DNA of 64,000 nucleotides from Pseudomonas sp. Q2-TVG4-2 (lineage in GTDB: Bacteria > Pseudomonadota > Gammaproteobacteria > Pseudomonadales > Pseudomonadaceae): positions 310,001 through 374,000 of the forward strand of contig NZ_LGLW01000006.1 in NCBI RefSeq assembly GCF_013620795.1, written 5' to 3'. The stretch's first letter is position 1; every line of letters starts with the position of its first letter. Positions 53,200-64,000 of the stretch are shown in pieces. The notes beneath the pieces were generated by a model that did not search any database, was not told where the DNA came from, and was given only the letters and a program-made list of their open reading frames with translations. The translations under genes were made by a program, and so were the position numbers.

Positions 53200-54657
53200 C
53201 TACTCCACGCGCACGGGTCGACCGAAACTCTCCGACAGATCCGGCGGCAGGAAGTCGCTGTCCGGGTCGTAATCCGATTTCAAATAGCGCTGCAAGTCCT
53301 CCAGGTCGCCCGGGTTGAGCGTGCCGGCCGCCTGCTTCAGGCGCAGGCTGTCGAGAATGTAGTCGTAGCGGGCATTGTTGTAGTCGCGGACTGCGGCGAA
53401 CAGCCGGCGCTGGGCGTCGAGTACGTCGACAATATTCCGCGTCCCCACCTGATAACCGATGTCGGTGGCCTCCAGCGCGCTCTGGTTGGAGATGATCGAT
53501 TGCAGGCGTGCTTGCACCTGCTCGACATCCGTATTGACCGCGCGGTGCAGGTTGCGGGTGGATTCGACTACCTGCCGGCGCAGGCTCTCGCGTTGCTGCT
53601 CGGTCTGGGTGAGTTGATAAAAAGCTTCGCGGCTCTGTGACGTGGTCAGGCCACCGCTGTACAGCGGAATGTTCAGCTGCAGGCCAATGCTGCTTTGCTC
53701 GACGTTGCCGTTGTAACGCGGCAGATCGAACCCCGGAATATCGGTTGAGCCGGTATTGGAGAAGCCCAGGGTGTCGTTGTCGCCCTTGCTGTAACGCGCG
53801 ACGGCATCGAGCGTCGGTGCATGGCCGGCACGGCGCTGGCGCAGGGTTTCCTCGGCGGCGGTGACTGCTTGGGTGCTGGCCAGCAGATCGAGGTTTTGTT
53901 GGGCAGCAGTATTGACCCAGGCGCTGGCGTCGTTCGGGACTGGTGGTAGCACCGGCAGGCTGTGCTCGATGCCTTCGAGCGCCAGGTACTCACGATTGGT
54001 GAGGGTGAACAGTGCCTGGAAGGCATCGTCGACCTGGCGCTGGGCGATCATCCGATTGGCGCGGGCGGTGTCGAAGCCAGCCTGGGCTTCGAGCACATCG
54101 GTGCGATCGGAAAGGCCTACTTCGAAGCGCTCGTCGGCCTGATCGAGTTGCCGCTTGAATGCGGATTCCTCGGCCTTCGTGGCGGCGAGGTTGTCTTGTG
54201 CACGTAGCACCGCGAAGTACGCCTGAGCGGTCAGGCGGATCAGATCCTGCTCGGCGATGGAATACTCAAGCGCCGCCTGCTCGCTGATGGCTTCGGCCGC
54301 CTGCAACTGGAACCAGCGCTCGGCGCGAAAGATCGGCTGGCTCAGCGTCGCCTGATAGACGGTACCGGTGCGTGACAGCGAGCGGGAACCGGCGTCGGTG
54401 TCGAGCTCGGTGCGGGTATTGCTCATCTCCGCACCAGCGGTGAGATTCGGCAGCAGGCCGGCACGCGCCTGAGGTACGACTTCCTGGATAGCCTTGTACT
54501 GGGCGCGCGCCGCCGCAAGGTCGGCGTTGTTCTCGACGGCCTGACGATACACGCTCACGAGGTCGGTGCGGCTGGAGAGGGCGGGTGCAGTTTCGGCCCA
54601 TACCAGCCCCGAGGAGGCGACGGTCACGGCGAGTGCCAGCGTGAGTCTGCGCAGCAT
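53200..54657 (-). CDS. TolC-family outer membrane channel protein
   Basis: 485 residues from ATG 54657 with AGGGAAAG upstream. The signal peptide is cleaved after VWA. Two OEP repeats give a trimeric barrel-tunnel: LVSVYRQAVENNADLAAARAQYKAIQE opens the first and AQQNLDLLASTQAVTAAEETLRQRRAGHAPTLDAVARYS the second; STRNLHRAVNTDVEQVQARL and YQVGTRNIVDVLDAQRRLF are TolC-type. It serves type I secretion or efflux with partners not encoded here. P. aeruginosa OpmH (PA4974) sits at this spot and is the probable ortholog. Confidence 0.9.
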   Translation of the reverse strand: MLRRLTLALAVTVASSGLVWAETAPALSSRTDLVSVYRQAVENNADLAAARAQYKAIQEVVPQARAGLLPNLTAGAEMSNTRTELDTDAGSRSLSRTGTVYQATLSQPIFRAERWFQLQAAEAISEQAALEYSIAEQDLIRLTAQAYFAVLRAQDNLAATKAEESAFKRQLDQADERFEVGLSDRTDVLEAQAGFDTARANRMIAQRQVDDAFQALFTLTNREYLALEGIEHSLPVLPPVPNDASAWVNTAAQQNLDLLASTQAVTAAEETLRQRRAGHAPTLDAVARYSKGDNDTLGFSNTGSTDIPGFDLPRYNGNVEQSSIGLQLNIPLYSGGLTTSQSREAFYQLTQTEQQRESLRRQVVESTRNLHRAVNTDVEQVQARLQSIISNQSALEATDIGYQVGTRNIVDVLDAQRRLFAAVRDYNNARYDYILDSLRLKQAAGTLNPGDLEDLQRYLKSDYDPDSDFLPPDLSESFGRPVRVE

Positions 54658-54858
54658 GTGCGTCTTTCCCTGAAGCGGAGTGATGGGCAAGGCTATGCGC
54701 CGCCATGCGGCCGGTCAAGCAGCGTGGCGATGCAGCCATGACGCTGCCTGCGGGCGTTCCGACAGGCACGGCGAGTCATGGCAAAAATGACCCGACGGTC
54801 GCGCCATTTTCGGTTCGACGTGGCTTTCCCACGGACTCTTGATTAGACTCGGTCCCGT

Positions 54859-56945
<2,087 letters not shown>

Positions 56946-56952
56946 CGCAAAG

Positions 56953-56993
56953 GATCGTTCTCATGCTCTCGCATGGGAGCGATCGGCTTTCTT
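56953..56993 (+). terminator. Intrinsic terminator after thiC
   Basis: GATCGTTCTCATGC (56953-56966) and GCATGGGAGCGATC (56971-56984) pair along 14 bp with two G-U wobbles, loop TCTC, followed by GGCTTTCTT. Confidence 0.65.
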
Positions 56994-57064
56994 CGTAGGA
57001 GCGGGCCTTGCTCGCGAATGCTCTGGAGCCCTGCGCAACCGAGCTTCGCGAGCGCTCCTGCCTG
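56994..57064. repeat. REP-type inverted repeat between thiC and cytX
   Basis: GTAGGAGCG and TTGCTCGCGAA on the left are mirrored by CTTCGCGAGCGCTCCT on the right. It is the same REP family as the element at 5380-5461 between bioB and bioF. Confidence 0.65.
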
Positions 57065-57098
57065 TTCAGTGCCAATCCTGGCCTTTTGAGAAATCGAC

Positions 57099-58394
57099 GT
57101 GAACATTCCCGGTCGCTATTCCCCACATCAAAGCATCGCCTCCGAGCATCGTGTGTTCGGCGGGCGCGATATGTTTTCCCTGTGGTTTTCGCTGGGTATC
57201 GGTCTGATGGTGCTACAGCTGGGCGCCTTGCTGGCGCCGGGGCTGGGTATGAGCAGCGCCTTGCTGGCGATCGTTTGCGGCACCGCGGTTGGCGTCTTGC
57301 TGCTTGGTGCGGTCGCGGTGATCGGCAGCGACACTGGGCTGTCGTCCATGGCCAATCTGAAGCGCACGCTCGGCGATCGCGGCGCGGTACTGCCGGCCTT
57401 ACTCAATCTGGCGCAGCTGGTGGGTTGGGGTGCGTTCGAAATTATCGTCATGCGCGACGCTGCGAGCCTGCTCGCGGCCCGTGCGTTCGGCGAGCAGAGC
57501 TGGCTAATCAGCCCCGCGCTCTGGACGCTGTTCTTCGGGACGCTGGCGACGCTGCTGGCGGTCACGGGCCCGCTGACCTTCGTGCGACGGATTCTACGCA
57601 AATGGGGTATCTGGCTGTTGCTTGGCGCCTGTACCTGGCTGACCTGGAACCTGTTCGACAAAGCCGATCTTGATGCGCTCTGGGCGCGGCGGGGCGACGG
57701 CTCGTTGCCCTTCGCACTGGGCTTCGATATCGCCATAGCCATGCCGTTGTCGTGGCTGCCGCTGATTGCTGACTATTCGCGCTTCGGCAAGTCCGCAGGC
57801 CGCGTATTCGGCGGCACGGTGCTCGGATTCTTCATCGGTAACGTCTGGCTGATGGGATTGGGAGTGGCCTATACCCTGGCCTTCGCCGATAGTAGCGAAG
57901 TCAACGCACTGCTCCTGGCGCTGGCCGGCGCAGGACTGGGTATTCCGCTGCTACTGATCCTGCTCGACGAATCGGAGAACGCCTTCGCTGACATCCATTC
58001 GGCGGCGGTGTCGGTAGGTGTGCTGCTACCCGTTCGGGTCGAACAGCTGGCGCTGGTCATCGGTGCGCTCTGCACGCTGATCGCCTGGTTTGCGCCGTTG
58101 GCCGAGTACCAGAGCTTCCTGCTGCTGATCGGCTCGGTGTTCGCCCCGTTGTTCGGCGTGGTGCTGGTTGATCACTATCTGCTCCGTCGCCGTGGTCTGT
58201 TGCCGGCACCGCACGAAACCTTGCGCTGGGAGACGCTGCTGGCCTGGGGATGCGGCGCGGTCACCTACCACGTGCTGGCGCGCGTCTGGCCGGAGATCGG
58301 GGCCAGCCTGCCGGCGCTGTTTCTGTCTGGCGGCCTGCTGCTGTTGCTGAGCCGCTTCGGTCGCGCTACGGCAGGTACGCCGGTTTCACAATAG
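57099..58394 (+). CDS. cytX: NCS1-family permease, CytX type (putative HMP transporter)
   Basis: 431 residues from GTG 57099; no stronger start is available upstream. About twelve membrane segments, with the NCS1 features SLWFSLGIGLMVLQLGALL near the start and NLAQLVGWGAFEIIVMRDAA in the middle. CytX proteins are thought to import hydroxymethylpyrimidine for thiamine salvage, which fits the position 153 bp after thiC, but cytosine or another purine/pyrimidine is possible. No second riboswitch was seen. The 3' end overlaps the convergent lipoprotein gene by 29 bp. Confidence 0.8.
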   Translation: MNIPGRYSPHQSIASEHRVFGGRDMFSLWFSLGIGLMVLQLGALLAPGLGMSSALLAIVCGTAVGVLLLGAVAVIGSDTGLSSMANLKRTLGDRGAVLPALLNLAQLVGWGAFEIIVMRDAASLLAARAFGEQSWLISPALWTLFFGTLATLLAVTGPLTFVRRILRKWGIWLLLGACTWLTWNLFDKADLDALWARRGDGSLPFALGFDIAIAMPLSWLPLIADYSRFGKSAGRVFGGTVLGFFIGNVWLMGLGVAYTLAFADSSEVNALLLALAGAGLGIPLLLILLDESENAFADIHSAAVSVGVLLPVRVEQLALVIGALCTLIAWFAPLAEYQSFLLLIGSVFAPLFGVVLVDHYLLRRRGLLPAPHETLRWETLLAWGCGAVTYHVLARVWPEIGASLPALFLSGGLLLLLSRFGRATAGTPVSQ

Positions 58395-59106
58395 CCTCGA
58401 GCGCTTCGTAAGGAATCTCCAGCTCGGGATGGCCGCTCGAATACGGCGCGATGCTGTAGACGTCATATTTGAGCAGCACCTTGTCGCGTAGCAGCGCGAC
58501 ATTGGCGGTCCGCTGGAAAGGCCACTGCCGAGAGAATTCGGCGTCATGCTGGTTGGCCAGCAGCCAGCGCTGATGCGCCTGTGCGGCGGCGCGCCAGAAG
58601 GCGCCTTCCTTGCCCGGGACGAGGATGTCGGCGAGACCCACTTCGCGGTCCTGGTCACGGTCATAGTTGATAAAGCCGCGACCGGGCATGCCGTGGGCGC
58701 CCCCGGTATAGAGATAACTCGACAACTCGACGACCAACAGCGAGTCATGTCGCTGGCGCAGCTTGGCCTGCAGGTAGCTGCTCCAGCCTCGCTCGGCGTC
58801 GCGTAGAAAGTCGCGCTGGTAGCCCTCCAGCGTCGCCGGCAGCTCGGCGTCAGGGTTGTTCATGGTCATCTTGCGCAACCGCTCGTCGATCAATGCGTTC
58901 AGCGCAGGCTCATCGACGAACAGATGGGTATCGATGTTGACCAGCGGGCAGTTATCGTCCTGCTCGGAGCAACCGGCAGGGCGCTGCTCGCTGATGACCT
59001 GTCGAACCTCGACAGGCGATTCGCCGCGAAAGTGCTGGCAGGCGCTGAGTAGCAGGCTGAGCGCGATCAGTGGGAGGGCTTGGCGAAAGGGCATCAATGG
59101 TTTCAT
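58366..59106 (-). CDS. DUF3298/RsiV-domain lipoprotein (PA4972 type)
   Basis: 246 residues. A lipoprotein signal peptide ends in LSLLLSACQHF, with the lipidated cysteine in the LSAC lipobox near residue 23. The domain begins with DTHLFVDEPALNALIDERL and includes VVELSSYLYTGGAHGMPGRGFINYD, the DUF3298 signature shared with anti-sigma RsiV and peptidoglycan-associated proteins. Probably inner or outer membrane lipoprotein facing the periplasm; role unknown. Convergent, overlapping with cytX by 29 bp. Confidence 0.85.
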   Translation of the reverse strand: MKPLMPFRQALPLIALSLLLSACQHFRGESPVEVRQVISEQRPAGCSEQDDNCPLVNIDTHLFVDEPALNALIDERLRKMTMNNPDAELPATLEGYQRDFLRDAERGWSSYLQAKLRQRHDSLLVVELSSYLYTGGAHGMPGRGFINYDRDQDREVGLADILVPGKEGAFWRAAAQAHQRWLLANQHDAEFSRQWPFQRTANVALLRDKVLLKYDVYSIAPYSSGHPELEIPYEALEAIVKPAYLP

Positions 59107-59321
59107 GGCTTTTGTAGTGACTGCGGTGCGGTTTCGAGTGCCTTCGGTGTGCGAAGTTCGTAAGCGGGCGTCGGGTAATTTTTACCGATGCGAGTGGTCT
59201 GCAAAGGGCTGCGCCTGAATAAACGGCGCGCTAGGATGACACCTGAGAGACCGCTCACGCCGTGACGGTTGCAGCCTTTCCCCGCCAGGCTGGCGCGGAC
59301 AAACCGATATGTGAGTGATTC

Positions 59322-59939
59322 ATGACTGATACTTTCAAATCCGGCCCGGATGATGTCGAGATCATTGAGCGAGAGCAATGCTTCAGCGGCTTCTATCGCC
59401 TGGATCGCCTGCAGCTGCGGCATCGCCTATTCAGCGGCGGCATGGGCCGGCAACTGGAGCGCGAGCTGTTCGTCCGTCACGATGCGGTCTGCGTGTTGCC
59501 CTACGATCCTCGCCGCGATGAGGTCGTGCTGATTGAACAGTTCCGGGTCGGTGCGATAGGCAAGGTCGATAATCCTTGGCTGATCGAGCTGGTGGCGGGT
59601 CTGATCGACAAGGAGGAGCAGCCCGAGGAAGTAGCGCGTCGCGAAGCGATCGAGGAAGCCGGGCTGGAGGTGGGCGAGCTGTGGCCTGTGACCACCTACT
59701 TCCCCTCGCCGGGCGGCAGTACTGAGCGCGTGCACCTTTATGTCGGGCATTGCGATAGCTCCAATGCTGGCGGCGTGTTCGGCCTGGACGAGGAGGGTGA
59801 GGATATCCGTGTACATGTCTGGTCGGTGCAGCGGGCGTTGCAGGCCGTGCGCGATGGCGGCATCGACAATGCCGCGAGCATCATCGCGCTGCAGTGGTTG
59901 GCTTTGAATCGCGACGAAATCAGGGGGGCGTGGACATGA
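59322..59939 (+). CDS. nudF: ADP-ribose pyrophosphatase (Nudix, NudF)
   Basis: 205 residues. NudF hydrolyses ADP-ribose to AMP and ribose 5-phosphate. The Nudix box is GLIDKEEQPEEVARREAIEEAGL, and YFPSPGGSTERVHLYVG is the NudF-type substrate loop. P. aeruginosa PA4971 is the likely ortholog. It heads the run nudF, DUF1249, cpdA, yqiA, parE, which is conserved in many gammaproteobacteria; the next gene overlaps by 4 bp. Confidence 0.93.
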   Translation: MTDTFKSGPDDVEIIEREQCFSGFYRLDRLQLRHRLFSGGMGRQLERELFVRHDAVCVLPYDPRRDEVVLIEQFRVGAIGKVDNPWLIELVAGLIDKEEQPEEVARREAIEEAGLEVGELWPVTTYFPSPGGSTERVHLYVGHCDSSNAGGVFGLDEEGEDIRVHVWSVQRALQAVRDGGIDNAASIIALQWLALNRDEIRGAWT

Positions 59940-60382
59940 GACGGACGCGCGAACGGTACCGCGTCGACCTGCTGGAGCTGCAGGCGGCCTGCGAAGCGAA
60001 TTACATGCGGCTGATGCGTCTGCTGCCCGACATGCGTAACCAGCCCGATACGCGCCGGATTGCGATGAGTCAGGGTGACCGGCTGTTGGGCGTGCTCGTA
60101 CTGAAGGTAGTGGAAAGTTGCCCCTACACCACCACCGTGCAAATCAGCCAGCAGGACTGCCTGCCTTGGCTGCCAGTGCCGCAGATGGATGTGCGCGTCT
60201 ATCACGATGCACGCATGGCTGAAGTGATCAGTGCCGAGCATGCCCGGCGTTTCCGCGGCATCTACAGCTATCCCAACGCGCAGATGCACCAGCCTGACGA
60301 GAAGAATCAGCTCAACCTTTTCCTCGGCGAATGGCTCGGTCATTGCCTGGCCTGTGGCCACGAGTTGGAACCCGTGGTGTAA
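59936..60382 (+). CDS. DUF1249 protein (YqiB type)
   Basis: 148 residues from ATG 59936 that overlaps the nudF stop as ATGA. LLELQAACEANYMRLMRLLPDMRN opens the protein and NQLNLFLGEWLGHCLACGHEL closes it. It is the conserved companion of nudF and cpdA in gammaproteobacteria (E. coli YqiB). No catalytic motif is visible. Function unknown. Confidence 0.9.
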   Translation: MRRTRERYRVDLLELQAACEANYMRLMRLLPDMRNQPDTRRIAMSQGDRLLGVLVLKVVESCPYTTTVQISQQDCLPWLPVPQMDVRVYHDARMAEVISAEHARRFRGIYSYPNAQMHQPDEKNQLNLFLGEWLGHCLACGHELEPVV

Positions 60383-60532
60383 CGATCAAAACCCTCTGAG
60401 CTGCCATCGCCGCTGCCTTCGCACCTGTCGCGCCAGCAAGCGGTTCTGTGATGCATGCCCGCATCGCGCAGTTTACCCCTACAGCCGCGAGCCACCATAA
60501 TTCCTCTGCGATTTCGCCAAAGGAGACGGGTC

Positions 60533-61348
60533 TTGGCTGCTGCGCCCCCTACTGCTGAAAAAGATTCGGTACTGCTCGTGCAGCTCACCGACAGCCATCT
60601 ATTTGCCGAGACGGGTGGCAAGCTGCTGGGCATGGATACGGCTGAAAGTCTGCAGCGGGTAGTCGATCTGATCCTTGACGAGCAACCATGCGTTGACCTG
60701 ATGCTGGCCACCGGGGATTTGTCTCAGGACGGCTCGATCGCTTCTTATGAACGGTTCAGAAAGCTCTCCGAGCGCATCGAGGCGCCCATGCGCTGGTGCC
60801 CCGGTAATCACGACGAACTGGATGCAATGCGACAGGCTGCTCGTGAGAGCCAATTGATGGCTCCCGTTCTCGAAGTCGGCGCCTGGCGTGTGGTGTTGCT
60901 GGATACGTTGGTACCCGGCTCGGTCTTCGGCATGCTTCGTGATGATCAGCTGGAACTGTTGGAAAGAACCCTGTTACAGGCGCCGGAGCGGCCCCATCTG
61001 GTCTGTTTGCATCATCATCCGGTCATGATTGGCAGCCGCTGGATGGACAGTATCGGACTGCATAATCGCGAAGCGCTGTTCGAGGTTCTTGATCGTTTCA
61101 GCTGCGTGAAAGCGTTGCTCTGGGGACACATTCATCAGGAATTCGACGGCTGGCGCAGCGGCGTCCGATTGTTGGCCACTCCGTCGACCGGCGTGCAGTT
61201 CACGCCTGGCAGCGAGGATTTTCAGGTCGATACGCGTGCGCCGGGCTACCGCTGGCTGCGCCTGTATGCCGACGGAGCACTTGAGACCGGCGTCTCGCGA
61301 GTGGTTGGCATCGATTTCGAGATCGACTACAGCGTCAAAGGGTATTGA
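60533..61348 (+). CDS. cpdA: 3',5'-cyclic AMP phosphodiesterase
   Basis: 271 residues from a TTG at 60533 with AGGAGA six bases upstream. An ATG at 60455 would add a charged, unlikely extension. CpdA degrades cAMP and thereby adjusts Vfr/CRP-controlled genes. Metallophosphoesterase motifs are in order: QLTDSHLF, ATGDLSQDGS, CPGNHDE, CLHHHPV and WGHIHQEF. Length matches the P. aeruginosa enzyme. Confidence 0.92.
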   Translation: MAAAPPTAEKDSVLLVQLTDSHLFAETGGKLLGMDTAESLQRVVDLILDEQPCVDLMLATGDLSQDGSIASYERFRKLSERIEAPMRWCPGNHDELDAMRQAARESQLMAPVLEVGAWRVVLLDTLVPGSVFGMLRDDQLELLERTLLQAPERPHLVCLHHHPVMIGSRWMDSIGLHNREALFEVLDRFSCVKALLWGHIHQEFDGWRSGVRLLATPSTGVQFTPGSEDFQVDTRAPGYRWLRLYADGALETGVSRVVGIDFEIDYSVKGY

Positions 61349-61414
61349 TAGCTCCAGGGCCGCCCGAAGGCTGAAGCAAAAAAACCTTGGCGCTGGCGAG
61401 CCACATACTGGTTC

Positions 61415-61449
61415 GCTTCCAGCTTCCAGCTTCCAGCTTCCAGCTTGCA
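61415..61449. repeat. GCTTCCA tandem repeat
   Basis: Four perfect copies of the 7-mer GCTTCCA (61415-61442) and one changed copy GCTTGCA, in the cpdA-yqiA gap. The inverted complement word also occurs at 30057-30098. Confidence 0.85.
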
Positions 61450-61505
61450 GCACGCGCGCCTCGCCTAGTAGCCTTTCCCGTCTTTTGTCAGCTCAGCGAG
61501 CCCGC

Positions 61506-62123
61506 ATGACCAGCACGCAGCCCGCCATTCTTTACATGCACGGCCTCAACAGTTCTCCGCTCTCGCACAAGGCGAGCCAGCTGACCGCAGCGCTTGAGCG
61601 TATCGGCATGGGCGCGAGGCTTCGGGTGCCAGCATTGCATCATCATCCGCAGCAGGCCATCGCCCAGCTCGAAGCGGCAATCGGCGAGCTGGGGCGTCCC
61701 GTGCTGGTCGGCAGCTCCCTCGGCGGATACTATGCAACGCACCTCGCCGAGCACCATGGCCTCAAGGCTTTGCTGATCAATCCGGCCGTGGCGCCGCATC
61801 GTCGCTTTGACGGTTATCTCGGGCCGCAGACCAATCTCTATTCGGGTGAGGTCTGGGACCTGACCGAGGATCACATCGTCGCTCTGGCCGGACTGGAAGT
61901 CCCACCACCTCAGGACGCCGAGCGCTACCAGGTCTGGCTGCAAACCGGTGACGAGACGCTGGATTACCGCCACGCGGCGGATTTCTACAAGGGTTGCGCT
62001 GTGCGCATTCAAGCCGGCGGCGATCATGGCTTCCAGGGTTTCGCCGAGCGGCTTCCCGCGTTGCTGGCCTTTGCCGGCTTCGACCCGGCCATCTTTGCTG
62101 AACTCGATTTTTCCGATTTATAA
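61506..62123 (+). CDS. yqiA: YqiA-type esterase
   Basis: 205 residues; ATG 61506 used, with an open but non-conserved upstream extension. An alpha/beta hydrolase: ILYMHGLNSSPLSHKA is the oxyanion region, VGSSLGGYYATHL carries the nucleophile serine, and GGDHGFQGF the catalytic histidine. E. coli YqiA acts on short-chain acyl esters and CoA thioesters in vitro. It lies 18 bp before parE, as in E. coli. Confidence 0.93.
   Translation: MTSTQPAILYMHGLNSSPLSHKASQLTAALERIGMGARLRVPALHHHPQQAIAQLEAAIGELGRPVLVGSSLGGYYATHLAEHHGLKALLINPAVAPHRRFDGYLGPQTNLYSGEVWDLTEDHIVALAGLEVPPPQDAERYQVWLQTGDETLDYRHAADFYKGCAVRIQAGGDHGFQGFAERLPALLAFAGFDPAIFAELDFSDL

Positions 62124-64000
<1,877 letters not shown>

Overview
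The window looks like chromosomal DNA of a Pseudomonas-type gammaproteobacterium, most likely the Stutzerimonas (Pseudomonas stutzeri) group. This rests on high GC, strong Shine-Dalgarno sites, Pseudomonas-style REP sequences, and a gene order that largely matches two remembered blocks of the P. aeruginosa PAO1 chromosome. It is ordinary core chromosome: about 50 protein genes, packed tightly. I see no tRNA, rRNA, CRISPR array, transposase or prophage. A type-2 isopentenyl diphosphate isomerase is cut by the left edge and parE by the right edge.

Block 1 (1-16628). After the isomerase tail come a nitronate monooxygenase, rlmJ, the stress kinase srkA/rdoA and a ComF-type phosphoribosyltransferase. 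The biotin genes bioB, bioF, bioH, bioC and bioD follow, then a small orphan protein resembling flagellar rod/hook termini. Three paralogous 600-residue acyl-CoA dehydrogenases end the block. The first has a good sigma-70 promoter overlapped by a PsrA-type operator, and a membrane GGDEF protein sits between the first and second. This resembles PA0486-PA0508.

Junction (16629-17032). About 400 bp without a convincing gene hold a large nested inverted repeat and a strong terminator. The PAO1-like order jumps here.

Block 2 (17033-36322) resembles PA5018 downward: msrA, a DipA-type phosphodiesterase, a secreted protein of unknown function, aceF and aceE, then divergent glnE and ilvE, then the LPS inner-core genes waaF, waaC, waaG, waaP and two further kinase-fold genes. 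The aceE-glnE gap carries two copies of one palindrome, each embedded in one of two divergent candidate promoters.

Block 3 (36421-53053) continues LPS assembly: a core carbamoyltransferase, a WapH-like glycosyltransferase, a visibly more AT-rich stretch of four genes (acetyltransferase and three glycosyltransferase-like proteins), a convergent small kinase, waaL, msbA and hldE. Then come a DUF-type protein, an aldo/keto reductase, a FAD oxidoreductase, an SMR transporter and waaA. Together these make Kdo-heptose inner core, phosphorylate and decorate it, ligate O-antigen and flip lipid A-core.

Block 4 (53200-64000): a TolC-family outer membrane channel, a TPP riboswitch followed by thiC, a CytX-type permease, a DUF3298 lipoprotein, and a run of Nudix hydrolase, DUF1249 protein, cpdA, yqiA and parE. 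The order resembles PA4974-PA4967.
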